DNA of 64,000 nucleotides from Cyanobacteriota bacterium (GTDB lineage Bacteria > Cyanobacteriota > Cyanobacteriia > PCC-6307 > Cyanobiaceae): the NCBI GenBank assembly GCA_026389315.1, contig JAPLIC010000072.1:1-64000 (forward strand), in the 5' to 3' direction. The position numbers and the translations under genes were made by a program. Of the stretch, positions 49,496-58,379 are shown piece by piece; the first letter of the stretch is position 1, and the number at the start of each line of letters is the position of its first letter. The notes beneath the pieces were generated by a model that saw only the letters and a program-made list of their open reading frames with translations, searched no databases and was not told where the DNA came from.

Positions 49496-51850
49496 CTATT
49501 GCCGCGCCAGGATCTCGCGCAGCTTCTCTTCCTGATCCGCGATCGGCGTGCCGGTGACATCCACCAGCGCCCGTTTGATCTTGCCCCCGTAGGCGAACGG
49601 CGGCTTGTAATCCGGCAAGGCCGGTGAACCCGGATCGGATCCCACCGCCACCCCGGCCGCCAAGCCCAGGCTGAGGGGAATGGTCACCGGCAGGTTGCCC
49701 TCACCCACCGGCTGGCCGTCGATAAACAACACCACCTTGGCCGGGGTGCCCTTGCCGTTGGCCAGATCGGCGGGGCCGGTGGGGGTGAACTCAACACTGA
49801 CGATGTGGTGACCGGCTGGAATCGGTCCGCTGGAGTGGACCCGGAAGAACTGTTCGGCCACATAGTTGTAGCCATAGGTGAGCAGGCCGTTCTGCACGAA
49901 GAAAGCAAAGCCGCCATCGTTGCCGCCCATGCTGAATAACACCCCCTCAGCGCCGGCTGGGGGCACTTCAATCTCCACCGAGATCGAATGGGGCCGATTC
50001 AGCACCCGCGGGGCCGCATTAAGAGGCACCATCTGGGTGCCGGGGTAATAGATGTAGCGCTGCCGGTCGGCGGCAATCTGGGGACGCTCGACAGCAAAAC
50101 GCTGGGTGCCACGGCTGTCGATTGGCAACACCTTGTACTTACCCGCCTCCACATACCACATGCCAATCATGGCGATCAGGCGGTCCCGCTCCGCCTCGGC
50201 CAGGTTGGTGGTTTCGGCGAAGTCGGTGTTGAGGTTGTAGAGCTCCCAGCCGTGGGCATCAAGCTGAATCAGCTGGTCGTAGCTGATCGGATCGCCGAAG
50301 CGGCGGCCCGATTCGGCAAACGAGGTGCCGGGCCAGGGGCATACGGCCCGCCAGCCATCATGATAGAGCGAGCGATGGCCGAACATCTCGAAGTACTGGG
50401 TGAGATGCAGGCTGGGTGCGGCTGGATTGGCGAAGCAGGAATCCAGGGAGAAGCCCTCGATCGGGCTTTGGCTGACACCGCGGATGGCGGTGGGGGGCTC
50501 GATGCCGAGGGCTGCCAGCACCGTGGGCACCATGTCAATCGCATGGCAGTACTGGGAGCGCACCTCACCGCGGGCGGCGATGCCCTGGGGCCAACTCAGG
50601 ATGAAGGGGTCGCTGGTGCCGCCCCGATAGGTTTCGCGCTTCCAACGGCGGAAGGGGGTGTTGCCGGCGTGGGTCCAGCCCCAGGGGTAGTGGTTGAAAT
50701 ACTTCGGTCCGCCGATGTCATCGATGGCGGCCAGGTTTTGCTCCAGGTTTTCGGGCACGTTGTTGAAGAACTTGCCCTCATTCACCGAACCAGTAGCCCC
50801 CCCCTCGGAGCTAGCGCCGTTGTCGGAGATCACCATGATTAAGGTATTTTCATATTCGCCAATTTCCTTCAAGAAATTGATCAGTTCGCCGATGTAATGG
50901 TCGGTGTGCTCCAGAAAGCCGGCGAATACCTCCATCATGCGGGCATAGAGGCGTTGCTCTTCGGCGGAAAGGCCATTCCAGTCGGGCACATCGGGGTCGT
51001 GGCGCGAGAGCACTGTGCCCTCCGGGATGATGCCCAGCTCCTTTTGGCGCGCAAAGGTGGACTCCCGGTAGGCATCCCAGCCGCCATCAAACTTGCCCTT
51101 GTACTTATCGGCCCATTCCTTCGGCACGTGGTGGGGCGCATGCATGGCGCCGGTGCAGAAGTACATGAAGAAGGGCTTGTTGGGCGCCACTTGCTTCGAA
51201 TCGGCGATCATCGCCCTGGCCTTGGCCACCAGATCGTGGGTGAGGTGGTATCCCTCCTCCGGGGTGGCGGGGGGTTCCACCTGGGAGTTGTCCTGCACCA
51301 GTTCGGGGTAGTACTGATGCGTGTCACCGCCCAGGAAGCCGTAAAAGCGTTCAAAACCCCGGCCCAAGGGCCAGCGGTCGTAGGGGCCAGCGGCGGAGGT
51401 TTGTTCGGCGGGGGTCAGGTGCCATTTGCCGATGGCATAGGTGTTGTAGCCGTGCTGCAGCAGGATTTCGGAGAGGAAACCGTTCTCAAAGGGGATGATG
51501 CCATTGGAGCCGGGGAAACCCATCGACCCCTCGGTGATGCAGGCCAGGCCGTTGGAGTGGTGGTTGCGACCCGTGAGCATGCAGGAGCGCGACGGCGAGC
51601 AGAGCGCCGTGGTGTGCATGTTGCTGAAGCGCAGACCATCGGCCGCCAGGGCATCCAGGTTGGGGGTGGCGATGGGGCTGCCGTAGCACCCCAGCTGTCC
51701 AAAGCCGGTGTCGTCGAGAACGATGTAGAGCACGTTGGGCGCCCCCTCCCTGGCCCGGTTCGGCATCGGCCAGGCGGGGGTGGAGACGTCGGCGGTGCGG
51801 CCGATCACCCCTGGGAAGGATTGGCCTGGGCGGTATTCGTTGAGGGGCAT
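49496..51850 (-). CDS. arylsulfatase (type I sulfatase)
   Basis: This 784-residue type I sulfatase hydrolyses sulfate esters. The N-terminal metal site is APNVLYIVLDDTGFGQLGCY, and the modification motif ALCSPSRSCMLTGRNHH has Cys as the residue converted to formylglycine. HAPHHVPKEWADKYKGKFDG, MVISDNGASSEGG and PWGWTHAGNTPFRRWKRETY follow. The long C-terminal domain is typical of PAS-type arylsulfatases. No signal peptide is seen. The GTG at 51877 would add nine residues. It is divergent from an AraC regulator at 52033, with 182 bases between the starts, so the two are probably linked in control. Confidence 0.93.
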   Translation of the reverse strand: MPLNEYRPGQSFPGVIGRTADVSTPAWPMPNRAREGAPNVLYIVLDDTGFGQLGCYGSPIATPNLDALAADGLRFSNMHTTALCSPSRSCMLTGRNHHSNGLACITEGSMGFPGSNGIIPFENGFLSEILLQHGYNTYAIGKWHLTPAEQTSAAGPYDRWPLGRGFERFYGFLGGDTHQYYPELVQDNSQVEPPATPEEGYHLTHDLVAKARAMIADSKQVAPNKPFFMYFCTGAMHAPHHVPKEWADKYKGKFDGGWDAYRESTFARQKELGIIPEGTVLSRHDPDVPDWNGLSAEEQRLYARMMEVFAGFLEHTDHYIGELINFLKEIGEYENTLIMVISDNGASSEGGATGSVNEGKFFNNVPENLEQNLAAIDDIGGPKYFNHYPWGWTHAGNTPFRRWKRETYRGGTSDPFILSWPQGIAARGEVRSQYCHAIDMVPTVLAALGIEPPTAIRGVSQSPIEGFSLDSCFANPAAPSLHLTQYFEMFGHRSLYHDGWRAVCPWPGTSFAESGRRFGDPISYDQLIQLDAHGWELYNLNTDFAETTNLAEAERDRLIAMIGMWYVEAGKYKVLPIDSRGTQRFAVERPQIAADRQRYIYYPGTQMVPLNAAPRVLNRPHSISVEIEVPPAGAEGVLFSMGGNDGGFAFFVQNGLLTYGYNYVAEQFFRVHSSGPIPAGHHIVSVEFTPTGPADLANGKGTPAKVVLFIDGQPVGEGNLPVTIPLSLGLAAGVAVGSDPGSPALPDYKPPFAYGGKIKRALVDVTGTPIADQEEKLREILARQ

Positions 51851-52032
51851 GGGAAGGGGGGGATGGGGCCCAGACACGGACCGGCCCTAGTTCAGGGGCT
51901 TGATCCTAAATACCCGTTAAGGACCACGTCTTCAAACCAACCCTTGCGTTAATTGCGTTTTTTTGCGCCAATGATCCTTCTTGACAGGATTGGGCCTGTC
52001 AGATTAGGGTGGGCTTCGTCAGATTTGTATTG

Positions 52033-53097
52033 ATGCTGGACGGGCCTGTTTGTTCCCAGAGTCCGCAGGAGAATTCCAGCACAACTACCCTGCCGTTTCT
52101 CAGGCTGCCTGGTGCATCCCTTATCCCAGGCCAGGTCGAGACCTTTGCGAGTATTATCGGTCAATTTTTGCCCATGCATGTTTTGGCCTTGGATCTTGGC
52201 CCCGAAAGTGATACATTTTTTAATCAATCTGGCGTCGTTCGCCTTGGTGATCTCACCCTTCTCTCCACCTGCGGATCATCGATTGATGGACTTGTGGAGC
52301 AGAAATCCCAAGGCCAGTTTATTTTGCCCTATCCGGCCGGCATTAATCGCTTCAAAATAGAAGCCATAACTTACACTTTTTTCGATTCTTCATTCTATAT
52401 CCCCGCTCGCCAGCATCGCATGCAGCTGCGTTGCAGCCTTTGTTCGGGGGTGATCTTCAGCTTCAACCCCGATGTCTTGGTGCCGGTGGCCGCCGCCATC
52501 GCCGGCCCGGTCTTCGATTCCAGCAGTTTCATGGCGGTCCTCGAACAGCCGCAGATTTTGGGGCGCCGCAGCGATGAACGGCGCCAGCATTTGCATGAAT
52601 TGCTGATGCAGACCCTGGGGCTGATCGATAACGCCATGCAGACCCTGGGCGATGTCAACCAGATGATGCGACTGGATGACCTGATCAAACGGTTGATGGT
52701 GATGCTGCTGGTTCCCGATCTTTTTCAGATCGAAGAGCCGCCCAACCCCTGCCTACCCCCCTCCAATGGCTTCCCCCATAAAGGGTTAGTCGATTGGGTC
52801 ATGGCCAACCTCGACCAACCCATCAGCCTAACCGACCTGGAGCAGCGCAGCTGTTATGGCCGCCGGTCGCTGCAGTACACCTTCAAGCAGCAATTCGGTT
52901 GCGGGCCCATGCAATGGCTGCGGCAGCAACGCCTTGAGAAAGCGATGCGCCTGCTGCAGGAGTCCGGCGGACAGCTGGGCCTCAGTCAGGTCGCCCAGTC
53001 CTGCGGCTATCTTTCCCAATCCTCATTCAGCCGTGATTTTTTAAAACGTTTCGGCCAACGGCCCTCCAAGGTGCGCCGTCTAAGCCAGGTGCTTTAA
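52033..53097 (+). CDS. AraC-family transcriptional regulator
   Basis: This 354-residue protein has an N-terminal sensing domain (LGPESDTFFNQSGVVRLGDL; SIDGLVEQKSQGQFILPYPA; FDSSFYIPARQHRMQLRCSL) and a C-terminal AraC DNA-binding domain. The latter comprises VDWVMANLDQPISLTDLEQR, SCYGRRSLQYTFKQQFGCGP, MQWLRQQRLEKAMRLLQESG and VAQSCGYLSQSSFSRDFLKR, including both helix-turn-helix motifs. A GTG at 52009 would add eight residues. It is divergent from the arylsulfatase, so it may control that gene; the inducer is unknown. It is convergent with the FAA hydrolase-family gene, whose stop is 47 bases away. Confidence 0.87.
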   Translation: MLDGPVCSQSPQENSSTTTLPFLRLPGASLIPGQVETFASIIGQFLPMHVLALDLGPESDTFFNQSGVVRLGDLTLLSTCGSSIDGLVEQKSQGQFILPYPAGINRFKIEAITYTFFDSSFYIPARQHRMQLRCSLCSGVIFSFNPDVLVPVAAAIAGPVFDSSSFMAVLEQPQILGRRSDERRQHLHELLMQTLGLIDNAMQTLGDVNQMMRLDDLIKRLMVMLLVPDLFQIEEPPNPCLPPSNGFPHKGLVDWVMANLDQPISLTDLEQRSCYGRRSLQYTFKQQFGCGPMQWLRQQRLEKAMRLLQESGGQLGLSQVAQSCGYLSQSSFSRDFLKRFGQRPSKVRRLSQVL

Positions 53098-53144
53098 GCT
53101 GGCTATAAATTGGCATTGGATCTTTAGCCCTGAAGGGGTGCCCC

Positions 53145-53963
53145 TCAGCCAGCGCCCCCTTCCGCCAGCACCGGATTGCATAACGTGCCGATCGCCTCAA
53201 TCGTGATCTCCACCTGATCGCCGGGCTTGAGCCAGCGGGGCGGATCGGCCGCCATGCCCACACCCTCAGGGGTGCCGGTGATGATCACGGTGCCGGGCAG
53301 CAGGGTGGTGCTGCCGCTGAGGAAGGCAATGATCTCGGCCACCGAAAAGATCATGTCGCTGGTGTGGCCATCCTGCACCCGCTCGCTGTTGAGGTCGGTA
53401 CTGATTGCCAGGGCGTTGGGATCGGGGATCTCGGCGGGGCTCACCAGCACCGGGCCGAGCGGCGCGAAGGTATCAAAGCTTTTGCCGCGGCACCACTGGC
53501 CGCCGCCCAGTTCGGGGCGCTTTTGCCAATCGCGGGCGCTGACATCATTGGCGCAGGTGTAGCCGAGCACCGCCGCCAGCGCCTCATCCACCCCCACGTT
53601 TTTACAGCGGCTTCCAATCACCACCGCCAGCTCGGCCTCGTAATCCACCTGGTGGCTGACGAGGGCGGTGGGCAGTTCAATCGGGGCGCCTGGATCCTGC
53701 ACCGCCCCCGGCGATTTCATGAACACCACCGGCCGCTGCGGGATGGCGGCACCGGTTTCGGCGGCATGGCGGCGGTAGTTGAGGCCGATGCAGATCAGGG
53801 CGCGGGGTTCCAGTGGTGCCAGCAGCCGGGCTACGGCGGCGGCCTGACCACTGGGGCGTTGTTGCTCAAAAAGGCTGCCCACCAATCGCTCGCGGCTGCC
53901 ATCGGGGTGCAAGAGGCCGTGGTGCACGGCACCCTCGGGGTCGGCGTAGCGAAAGATAGGCAT
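53145..53963 (-). CDS. fumarylacetoacetate hydrolase family protein
   Basis: This 272-residue protein starts at ATG 53963 (MPIFRYADPEGAVHHGLLHP). It contains LICIGLNYRRHAAETGAAIP, VVFMKSPGAVQDPGAPIELP, the metal site VDYEAELAVVIGSRCKNVGV, GYTCANDVSARDWQKRP, SFDTFAPLGPVLV, and the ending TVIITGTPEGVGMAADPPRW. This family cleaves or decarboxylates C-C bonds in ketoacids, for instance in aromatic or sugar breakdown. A specific substrate cannot be read from the sequence. It lies next to the AraC-family gene but points away from the sulfatase. Confidence 0.87.
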   Translation of the reverse strand: MPIFRYADPEGAVHHGLLHPDGSRERLVGSLFEQQRPSGQAAAVARLLAPLEPRALICIGLNYRRHAAETGAAIPQRPVVFMKSPGAVQDPGAPIELPTALVSHQVDYEAELAVVIGSRCKNVGVDEALAAVLGYTCANDVSARDWQKRPELGGGQWCRGKSFDTFAPLGPVLVSPAEIPDPNALAISTDLNSERVQDGHTSDMIFSVAEIIAFLSGSTTLLPGTVIITGTPEGVGMAADPPRWLKPGDQVEITIEAIGTLCNPVLAEGGAG

Positions 53964-54083
53964 TGTTACCTCCATTACAACGGTCGTAGCCTAGTTGGAG
54001 GACCTGAACAGTATGCGGTAGGTAAGAGATGGGGCAGCCCAGCGGCACTGGCCTGCTGCTGTTTGTGGAGGCGGGTGTTTAAG

Positions 54084-57000
54084 TTAGCGCCAGGTTTCGG
54101 GAGAACCTTCGCGGCTGATTAGCCAGGGCTCAAGCATGGTGAGTTGATGGGGCTGGAGGCTGAATTCGCTGCCATGGAGGCGCTGGAAGGTTTTTTGTCT
54201 TAATTTGAATGGCAAGTTGCTGATTTGCTTGAACAGATCATCTTGCTTGGTTGAGCTGTCAAGGCCTGAGCCTTTGTTTTGGTCTGGCCGGGTGGGTTGA
54301 TGCGGCTGGTTGATACCGATTTGTTTGGCTGGTGTGGATTCGCTCAGGATGGCTGCAAGCTTGAGAGCAAGCCTGCCAGCGGCCTGGTCAGATGCGCCGA
54401 GGGTGCTATAGACGAATTCCAACAGGTTGAAGGCCATACTCAAATATCCAGCCAGGGCAGTGATCTTCAAGGCAACATGGCTATTTTCGCCAAAATCAAG
54501 TAAAGTCCTGCCGCGAAGTTCGCTCGGGCTCGGCAGATAGGAGTACCACCCTCCTGGTTCCTTAATCTGTTGATTTTCCAGCTTATTCAGGGCATACCAA
54601 CGGAATCCTTGCGCCCAGAGTGTGGTGCTTAGGTTGGTGGCCATTTCGCAGATCAATGGTATCCAAGAATAGCTATCGGCACTGTCACCAAGTTTGATGG
54701 TGCAGCGCTCCCGGAGCTCGCGCTCAAACCCAGTGTCGTTAAGAGTATCGGCATCATTGCCATGGCGCTGACTACCCATTGTTGCCCGCTTCAGGATGTG
54801 AAGCACGGTTTCGACAAGCTGGCCAATGGGCTCTGCTATCGGGGCCGCGCAAACAGCCTGTGGCCTGGCATCTCCCGGCTCAAAGACCAGCTTGACTTTT
54901 AACAATATCCAGATTAAGGCAACTTCTTTGATATGCAAATCTTTTGTAATCCGGTTAAAATCAGGATCATCACAGATCAACTCTTGTGCTAGCTCCAGCC
55001 GTTGCCCATGAATCGGGCGCGGATGCTTGCCGCCGATAACACCTGGCGGCCTGTCGATCTGTTTGAACGACTCGATCAGCTCAACGACTAACTCCGCATG
55101 CCGCAATTTACGCATGATCGGCTGAAGTGGCTCACCCTGGCGATGGAGATAATATTCTTTGATTGGCAATGTGATCAGATTGACTGCTTGGTCTGGATCC
55201 AGGTCGGGGCCAGGAATCAGTTCAAATATCATGTTGCGAATCAAATAGCAGTGCTCCGGACTTAGGCAGGTCTGGTGACTTTGTGAACTCTGGGCCATTT
55301 GGCTTGCCGCTTGCTGCCGCTTTTGGGCATAAGACTGCTCTAACAAGCCATAGGTCAGTGAACGGGTGCGTTTCAAGTATCCGCTGAATGCAGGCCCCAA
55401 CTGTCCCAGTCGTCGCTCAATCAAGGCGGTCTTCAAGTCCCGAACCTGGGGCGCTGGATCGGCAGAGCGCACAAGTTTCCACAGGAAGTGCCTCAGCACT
55501 GCGAAGACATCCAGGTCGATCGAATCGCTCTGGAAGCTTTTGCTCAGCCCAAGGCGCATGGTCCAGGTCGGCTCTGGCGCTGAGGGCGGTCTTGGTAGCA
55601 GTCCAGCCCCCTCCTTAACCGCAGACCACCACTGATTGATTGAATCGAGCCGACCTTTCAGCCAGCCACTCCGTCCCAGCCGCCCCAAACCCAGCCGCCG
55701 CCAGCCCCGCAGGCCCTGCCAGAGCAAGAAAGCCACCAGCCCCAAGCCGATCAGCCGGGCGAACACCGCCGGCCGCATCAGCTGACTCGCCAGGCCCAGC
55801 TTGGCCGAAGCATCGGCCGGCCCCAGCGGCCAGCCGAACAACAAAGCAACTCCCAGCCCCAGGCCAAACCCCAGGCCAAACAGCAAAGAGATATTCCGCA
55901 GTACCAGGCGTGCCGTGCGGCACAGGCTGGGGCTCGGCCATTCGGCGTCGGTTGGAATGTTATTCAATGAACTGCTGCTCCCGGAACCGGCTTGGGCCGC
56001 CAACGCCGATTGGGCAGTCGACCCCAAGTTGTTCTCAAGGCTGGGTTCTCTGTAAGCACTGTTGGCTGGATTGATGTTATCAACATCGGTGGCAATCACA
56101 TAGCGAATAGGCTTCATAGTGCTGCCGTCTTCCTGCGCCTTACGAGCCAGGAAAGCTCGGATATCTTCGACACTTGCCAGGCCAAGATTGTCGTAAAGAC
56201 CTCCATCGAGAAAGGCAATATATGGTTTTTGGTCGCAGATCAGTGAACCGGAGAAAGCTTCTCTCGCCGCTGCCCAGTCCTGGTCTGGCCTGAGAACCTT
56301 TGGGCGGAAAAAGTCATTAGGGAAAATTAGTGGGTCAAAACCGCCAGGGAAAGCATAGGAAGAAGCGATGCAATCTCCGATGCGCAACAGCTTGGCATGT
56401 TCGCGAAGATCTGCGCCAACTCCGCGAGCATCAGGTCGCAGAAGATAGCGATTTAAGATGTATGCAGTTAATGCGAAATCGCCTTCGCTGGATTTTGACT
56501 GGCCGGGCCTGCTGCCATCTGCATCGGAATTAACGTAGGAAATAGCATCCCTGCCTTTCTGAATTCCAAAGCGAAACAAATCCAGCGAGCTGATGTTGGT
56601 TGTGTTGAAGAAGGCATAGTCGGGCGAAAGATCTGAGTTGCTCAACATCTTCGTTAGGCGCTCATTGCCGAAACTTGCCTCTTCGCCCAGCAGTCGGCTC
56701 ATCAAGGCCTGGGTGGCATCGGCGGCGCGGAGGATCAGCTTCTGGCCCTGAAGCAACCCCGGGAGGCTTACGAAGGCAGCGGCAAAATCTTCATTATCCA
56801 TTTCTAGCATTAATGGGATATAAACGCTCCTGTAGAAGTCAAACTCCTTTTCCGAATTTGCCCCCGAACCTGCCTTGCCGCAAAGATAGGCGCCCACGGC
56901 CAGGGAGCCACCCGACACCCCAGACAATACCCTTGTTTCACCCAGTAATTTGAGGTCTTGCAATAAGGCCATCGTACCTAGGGAATAGGCTGCAGCCCGA

Positions 57001-57170
57001 TAGCCACCACCGGAGAAGGCAAGCCCGATATAGCCCGCTTTAGTGTCATGGCTTTGTTCCTCAGTGTGGGGCCCGGGACTGCTTTCGCCCTGGGGCACGT
57101 CAATCGGGTCATTGTTGGAATCTACGCTCAAATCCTGACTGGGATTGCCGTAGGAGTTGGCTGGAGCCAT
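54084..57170 (-). CDS. patatin-like phospholipase, large (1028 residues), membrane-associated
   Basis: This protein has the patatin oxyanion motif GLAFSGGGYRAAAYSLG (residues 49-65), the nucleophile motif LSGVSGGSLAVGAYLCG with Ser86 in G-x-S-x-G, and the catalytic aspartate in AFLDGGLYDNLGLASV (about 320). These form a complete Ser-Asp dyad. After the catalytic domain come two hydrophobic segments (about residues 420-490, SLLFGLGFGLGLGVALLFGW; FARLIGLGLVAFLLWQGLRG). A long helical region of about 500 residues without recognised domains makes up the rest. The protein is far larger than the roughly 300-400 residues of ordinary patatins. No neighbouring gene suggests a known defence operon. It probably acts on membrane lipids. 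Confidence 0.85.
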   Translation of the reverse strand: MAPANSYGNPSQDLSVDSNNDPIDVPQGESSPGPHTEEQSHDTKAGYIGLAFSGGGYRAAAYSLGTMALLQDLKLLGETRVLSGVSGGSLAVGAYLCGKAGSGANSEKEFDFYRSVYIPLMLEMDNEDFAAAFVSLPGLLQGQKLILRAADATQALMSRLLGEEASFGNERLTKMLSNSDLSPDYAFFNTTNISSLDLFRFGIQKGRDAISYVNSDADGSRPGQSKSSEGDFALTAYILNRYLLRPDARGVGADLREHAKLLRIGDCIASSYAFPGGFDPLIFPNDFFRPKVLRPDQDWAAAREAFSGSLICDQKPYIAFLDGGLYDNLGLASVEDIRAFLARKAQEDGSTMKPIRYVIATDVDNINPANSAYREPSLENNLGSTAQSALAAQAGSGSSSSLNNIPTDAEWPSPSLCRTARLVLRNISLLFGLGFGLGLGVALLFGWPLGPADASAKLGLASQLMRPAVFARLIGLGLVAFLLWQGLRGWRRLGLGRLGRSGWLKGRLDSINQWWSAVKEGAGLLPRPPSAPEPTWTMRLGLSKSFQSDSIDLDVFAVLRHFLWKLVRSADPAPQVRDLKTALIERRLGQLGPAFSGYLKRTRSLTYGLLEQSYAQKRQQAASQMAQSSQSHQTCLSPEHCYLIRNMIFELIPGPDLDPDQAVNLITLPIKEYYLHRQGEPLQPIMRKLRHAELVVELIESFKQIDRPPGVIGGKHPRPIHGQRLELAQELICDDPDFNRITKDLHIKEVALIWILLKVKLVFEPGDARPQAVCAAPIAEPIGQLVETVLHILKRATMGSQRHGNDADTLNDTGFERELRERCTIKLGDSADSYSWIPLICEMATNLSTTLWAQGFRWYALNKLENQQIKEPGGWYSYLPSPSELRGRTLLDFGENSHVALKITALAGYLSMAFNLLEFVYSTLGASDQAAGRLALKLAAILSESTPAKQIGINQPHQPTRPDQNKGSGLDSSTKQDDLFKQISNLPFKLRQKTFQRLHGSEFSLQPHQLTMLEPWLISREGSPETWR

Positions 57171-57466
57171 AGCCTCTAATCGGTAGTTCTAATCCACAGG
57201 CTAATAGGGAATGGCACCATGACCTGCAATGGAAAGCTAATGTTATAAAGCTAAACAACGCCGCCAATTGCCCTATCATTGACCAGGCCGATACGATGCA
57301 GCCATGAGATACGCACGACTACCAGATTGTGCCTCGCTTAACAAAGCTTCGTTTCAAGACACCTGCGCCAAGATCACATTCATTGGCCTTGGGGGCTCCG
57401 GCGAGAGACCTGTCGACCCTGGCTCGGGCCCAGATGGTCAGCGCCAGAAGGAGCTGAGCCAGGCAC
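57171..57466. other. intergenic region between the patatin-like gene and the small membrane protein
   Basis: No gene is supported. An 83-codon plus-strand frame exists (57304-57555) but runs antisense into the small membrane protein and has implausible composition. The upstream promoter of the patatin-like gene should lie here. Confidence 0.4.
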
Positions 57467-57670
57467 TCAGCGCGGCGACTGACTCCGCCGCCAGCCCAGC
57501 TCCAGCTCGGCCCGGAAGCGCTCGATCCCCCCGGTGGTGTCGCGCCGCTGGCTGAGCAGCTGATTGTTGATCAGCCGGTGATTGATCAGCCGGCCGATCT
57601 TCCAGGCCTTGAGCGCGACGGCCACGGCGAACACCAGCCAAGGCACCAGCAGCCAAATTGGTTGGTCCAT
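57467..57670 (-). CDS. small single-span membrane protein
   Basis: This 67-residue protein (MDQPIWLLVPWLVFAVAVAL) has one N-terminal hydrophobic segment. A basic tail follows (KAWKIGRLINHRLINNQLLS; RRDTTGGIERFRAELELGWR). It is unrecognised. The ATG overlaps the stop of the zinc-finger-like gene upstream (ATGA at 57669-57672 region), indicating translational coupling and probably a joint role. Confidence 0.5.
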   Translation of the reverse strand: MDQPIWLLVPWLVFAVAVALKAWKIGRLINHRLINNQLLSQRRDTTGGIERFRAELELGWRRSQSPR

Positions 57671-58011
57671 CAGAGCGGTAGCGGCGACCTGCTTTTTCTA
57701 CAACGTTTGCTCAGCTGGTGTTGACGCAGCGTCCATTGGTTGCCCTTGATGGCCTGGCCGCAGTGCTCGCAGATCGTCACGGGGCTACTCCTGCACCATT
57801 GCGCTGGCCGATCACCGACCAGCTCCCGCCGGCTGGGGTCGATGCCCCTGCCCTGCTGGTAGCGGGTCAGGGCCGGGGCCGTGGTGATGAAGCCAGTCTC
57901 GATGCAGCGGAACAGCAGGGACTGGCCCCGCAGGTTCTGGACGTTGTAGCTGGATACCGCCATCAGCGCAGGATCAGGTGGCTCCACCCATAGTGGCATC
58001 AAGTCGGGCAT
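57670..58011 (-). CDS. small protein with C-terminal zinc-finger-like motif
   Basis: This 113-residue protein (MPDLMPLWVEPPDPALMAVS) contains YNVQNLRGQSLLFRCIETGF. It ends with VTICEHCGQAIKGNQWTLRQ and HQLSKRC, a C-x2-C...H-x5-C arrangement likely to bind zinc. The frame is open upstream to 58080, but ATG 58011 fits better. I do not recognise a family. The coupling to the small membrane protein suggests that the two work together, for example as a membrane-recruited nucleic-acid or protein-binding factor; this is inference. Confidence 0.5.
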   Translation of the reverse strand: MPDLMPLWVEPPDPALMAVSSYNVQNLRGQSLLFRCIETGFITTAPALTRYQQGRGIDPSRRELVGDRPAQWCRSSPVTICEHCGQAIKGNQWTLRQHQLSKRCRKSRSPLPL

Positions 58012-58379
58012 GGCACTACGGGTGGGGGCTGGGAGGGGCTGCTGCCTACTTCTGCGGCAGCGACTGGCTTGGCAGCCCAAACCCGTGCAACGAGGCTTTG
58101 GGCTGGTTGCGGCGGTCCTAAGCAGGTTCGGTTGGAGACAGGCTCAAAGGGATCGAGACAGGCAAAAATCACCCCAACACGCAAGCCGCCAACCAAAGCG
58201 AGAGACCATCTACCCGCAAAGCCATCTATTCTCTCTCGCAAGTTGCATAAAAACCACTACCGTTGATTGTTAATCCCTATCACGTGCGTGCCTGATTAGC
58301 TCCTTTGAAGCACAGGCCTCTGTGAATCAACGGCCAGCCCCCGCAACTACCAGCCCATAGCTTCCCCCAAATCAGCCTC
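58012..58379. other. intergenic region of about 370 bases
   Basis: I see no gene or known RNA. The two divergent genes on either side imply that promoters for both directions are here. A T/A-rich stretch occurs around 58230-58290. Confidence 0.4.

Noticed and set aside
51949-52227. 92-codon frame antisense to the start of the AraC-type regulator
   Set aside because: It is complementary to the regulator's coding region and the control region, with no domain.
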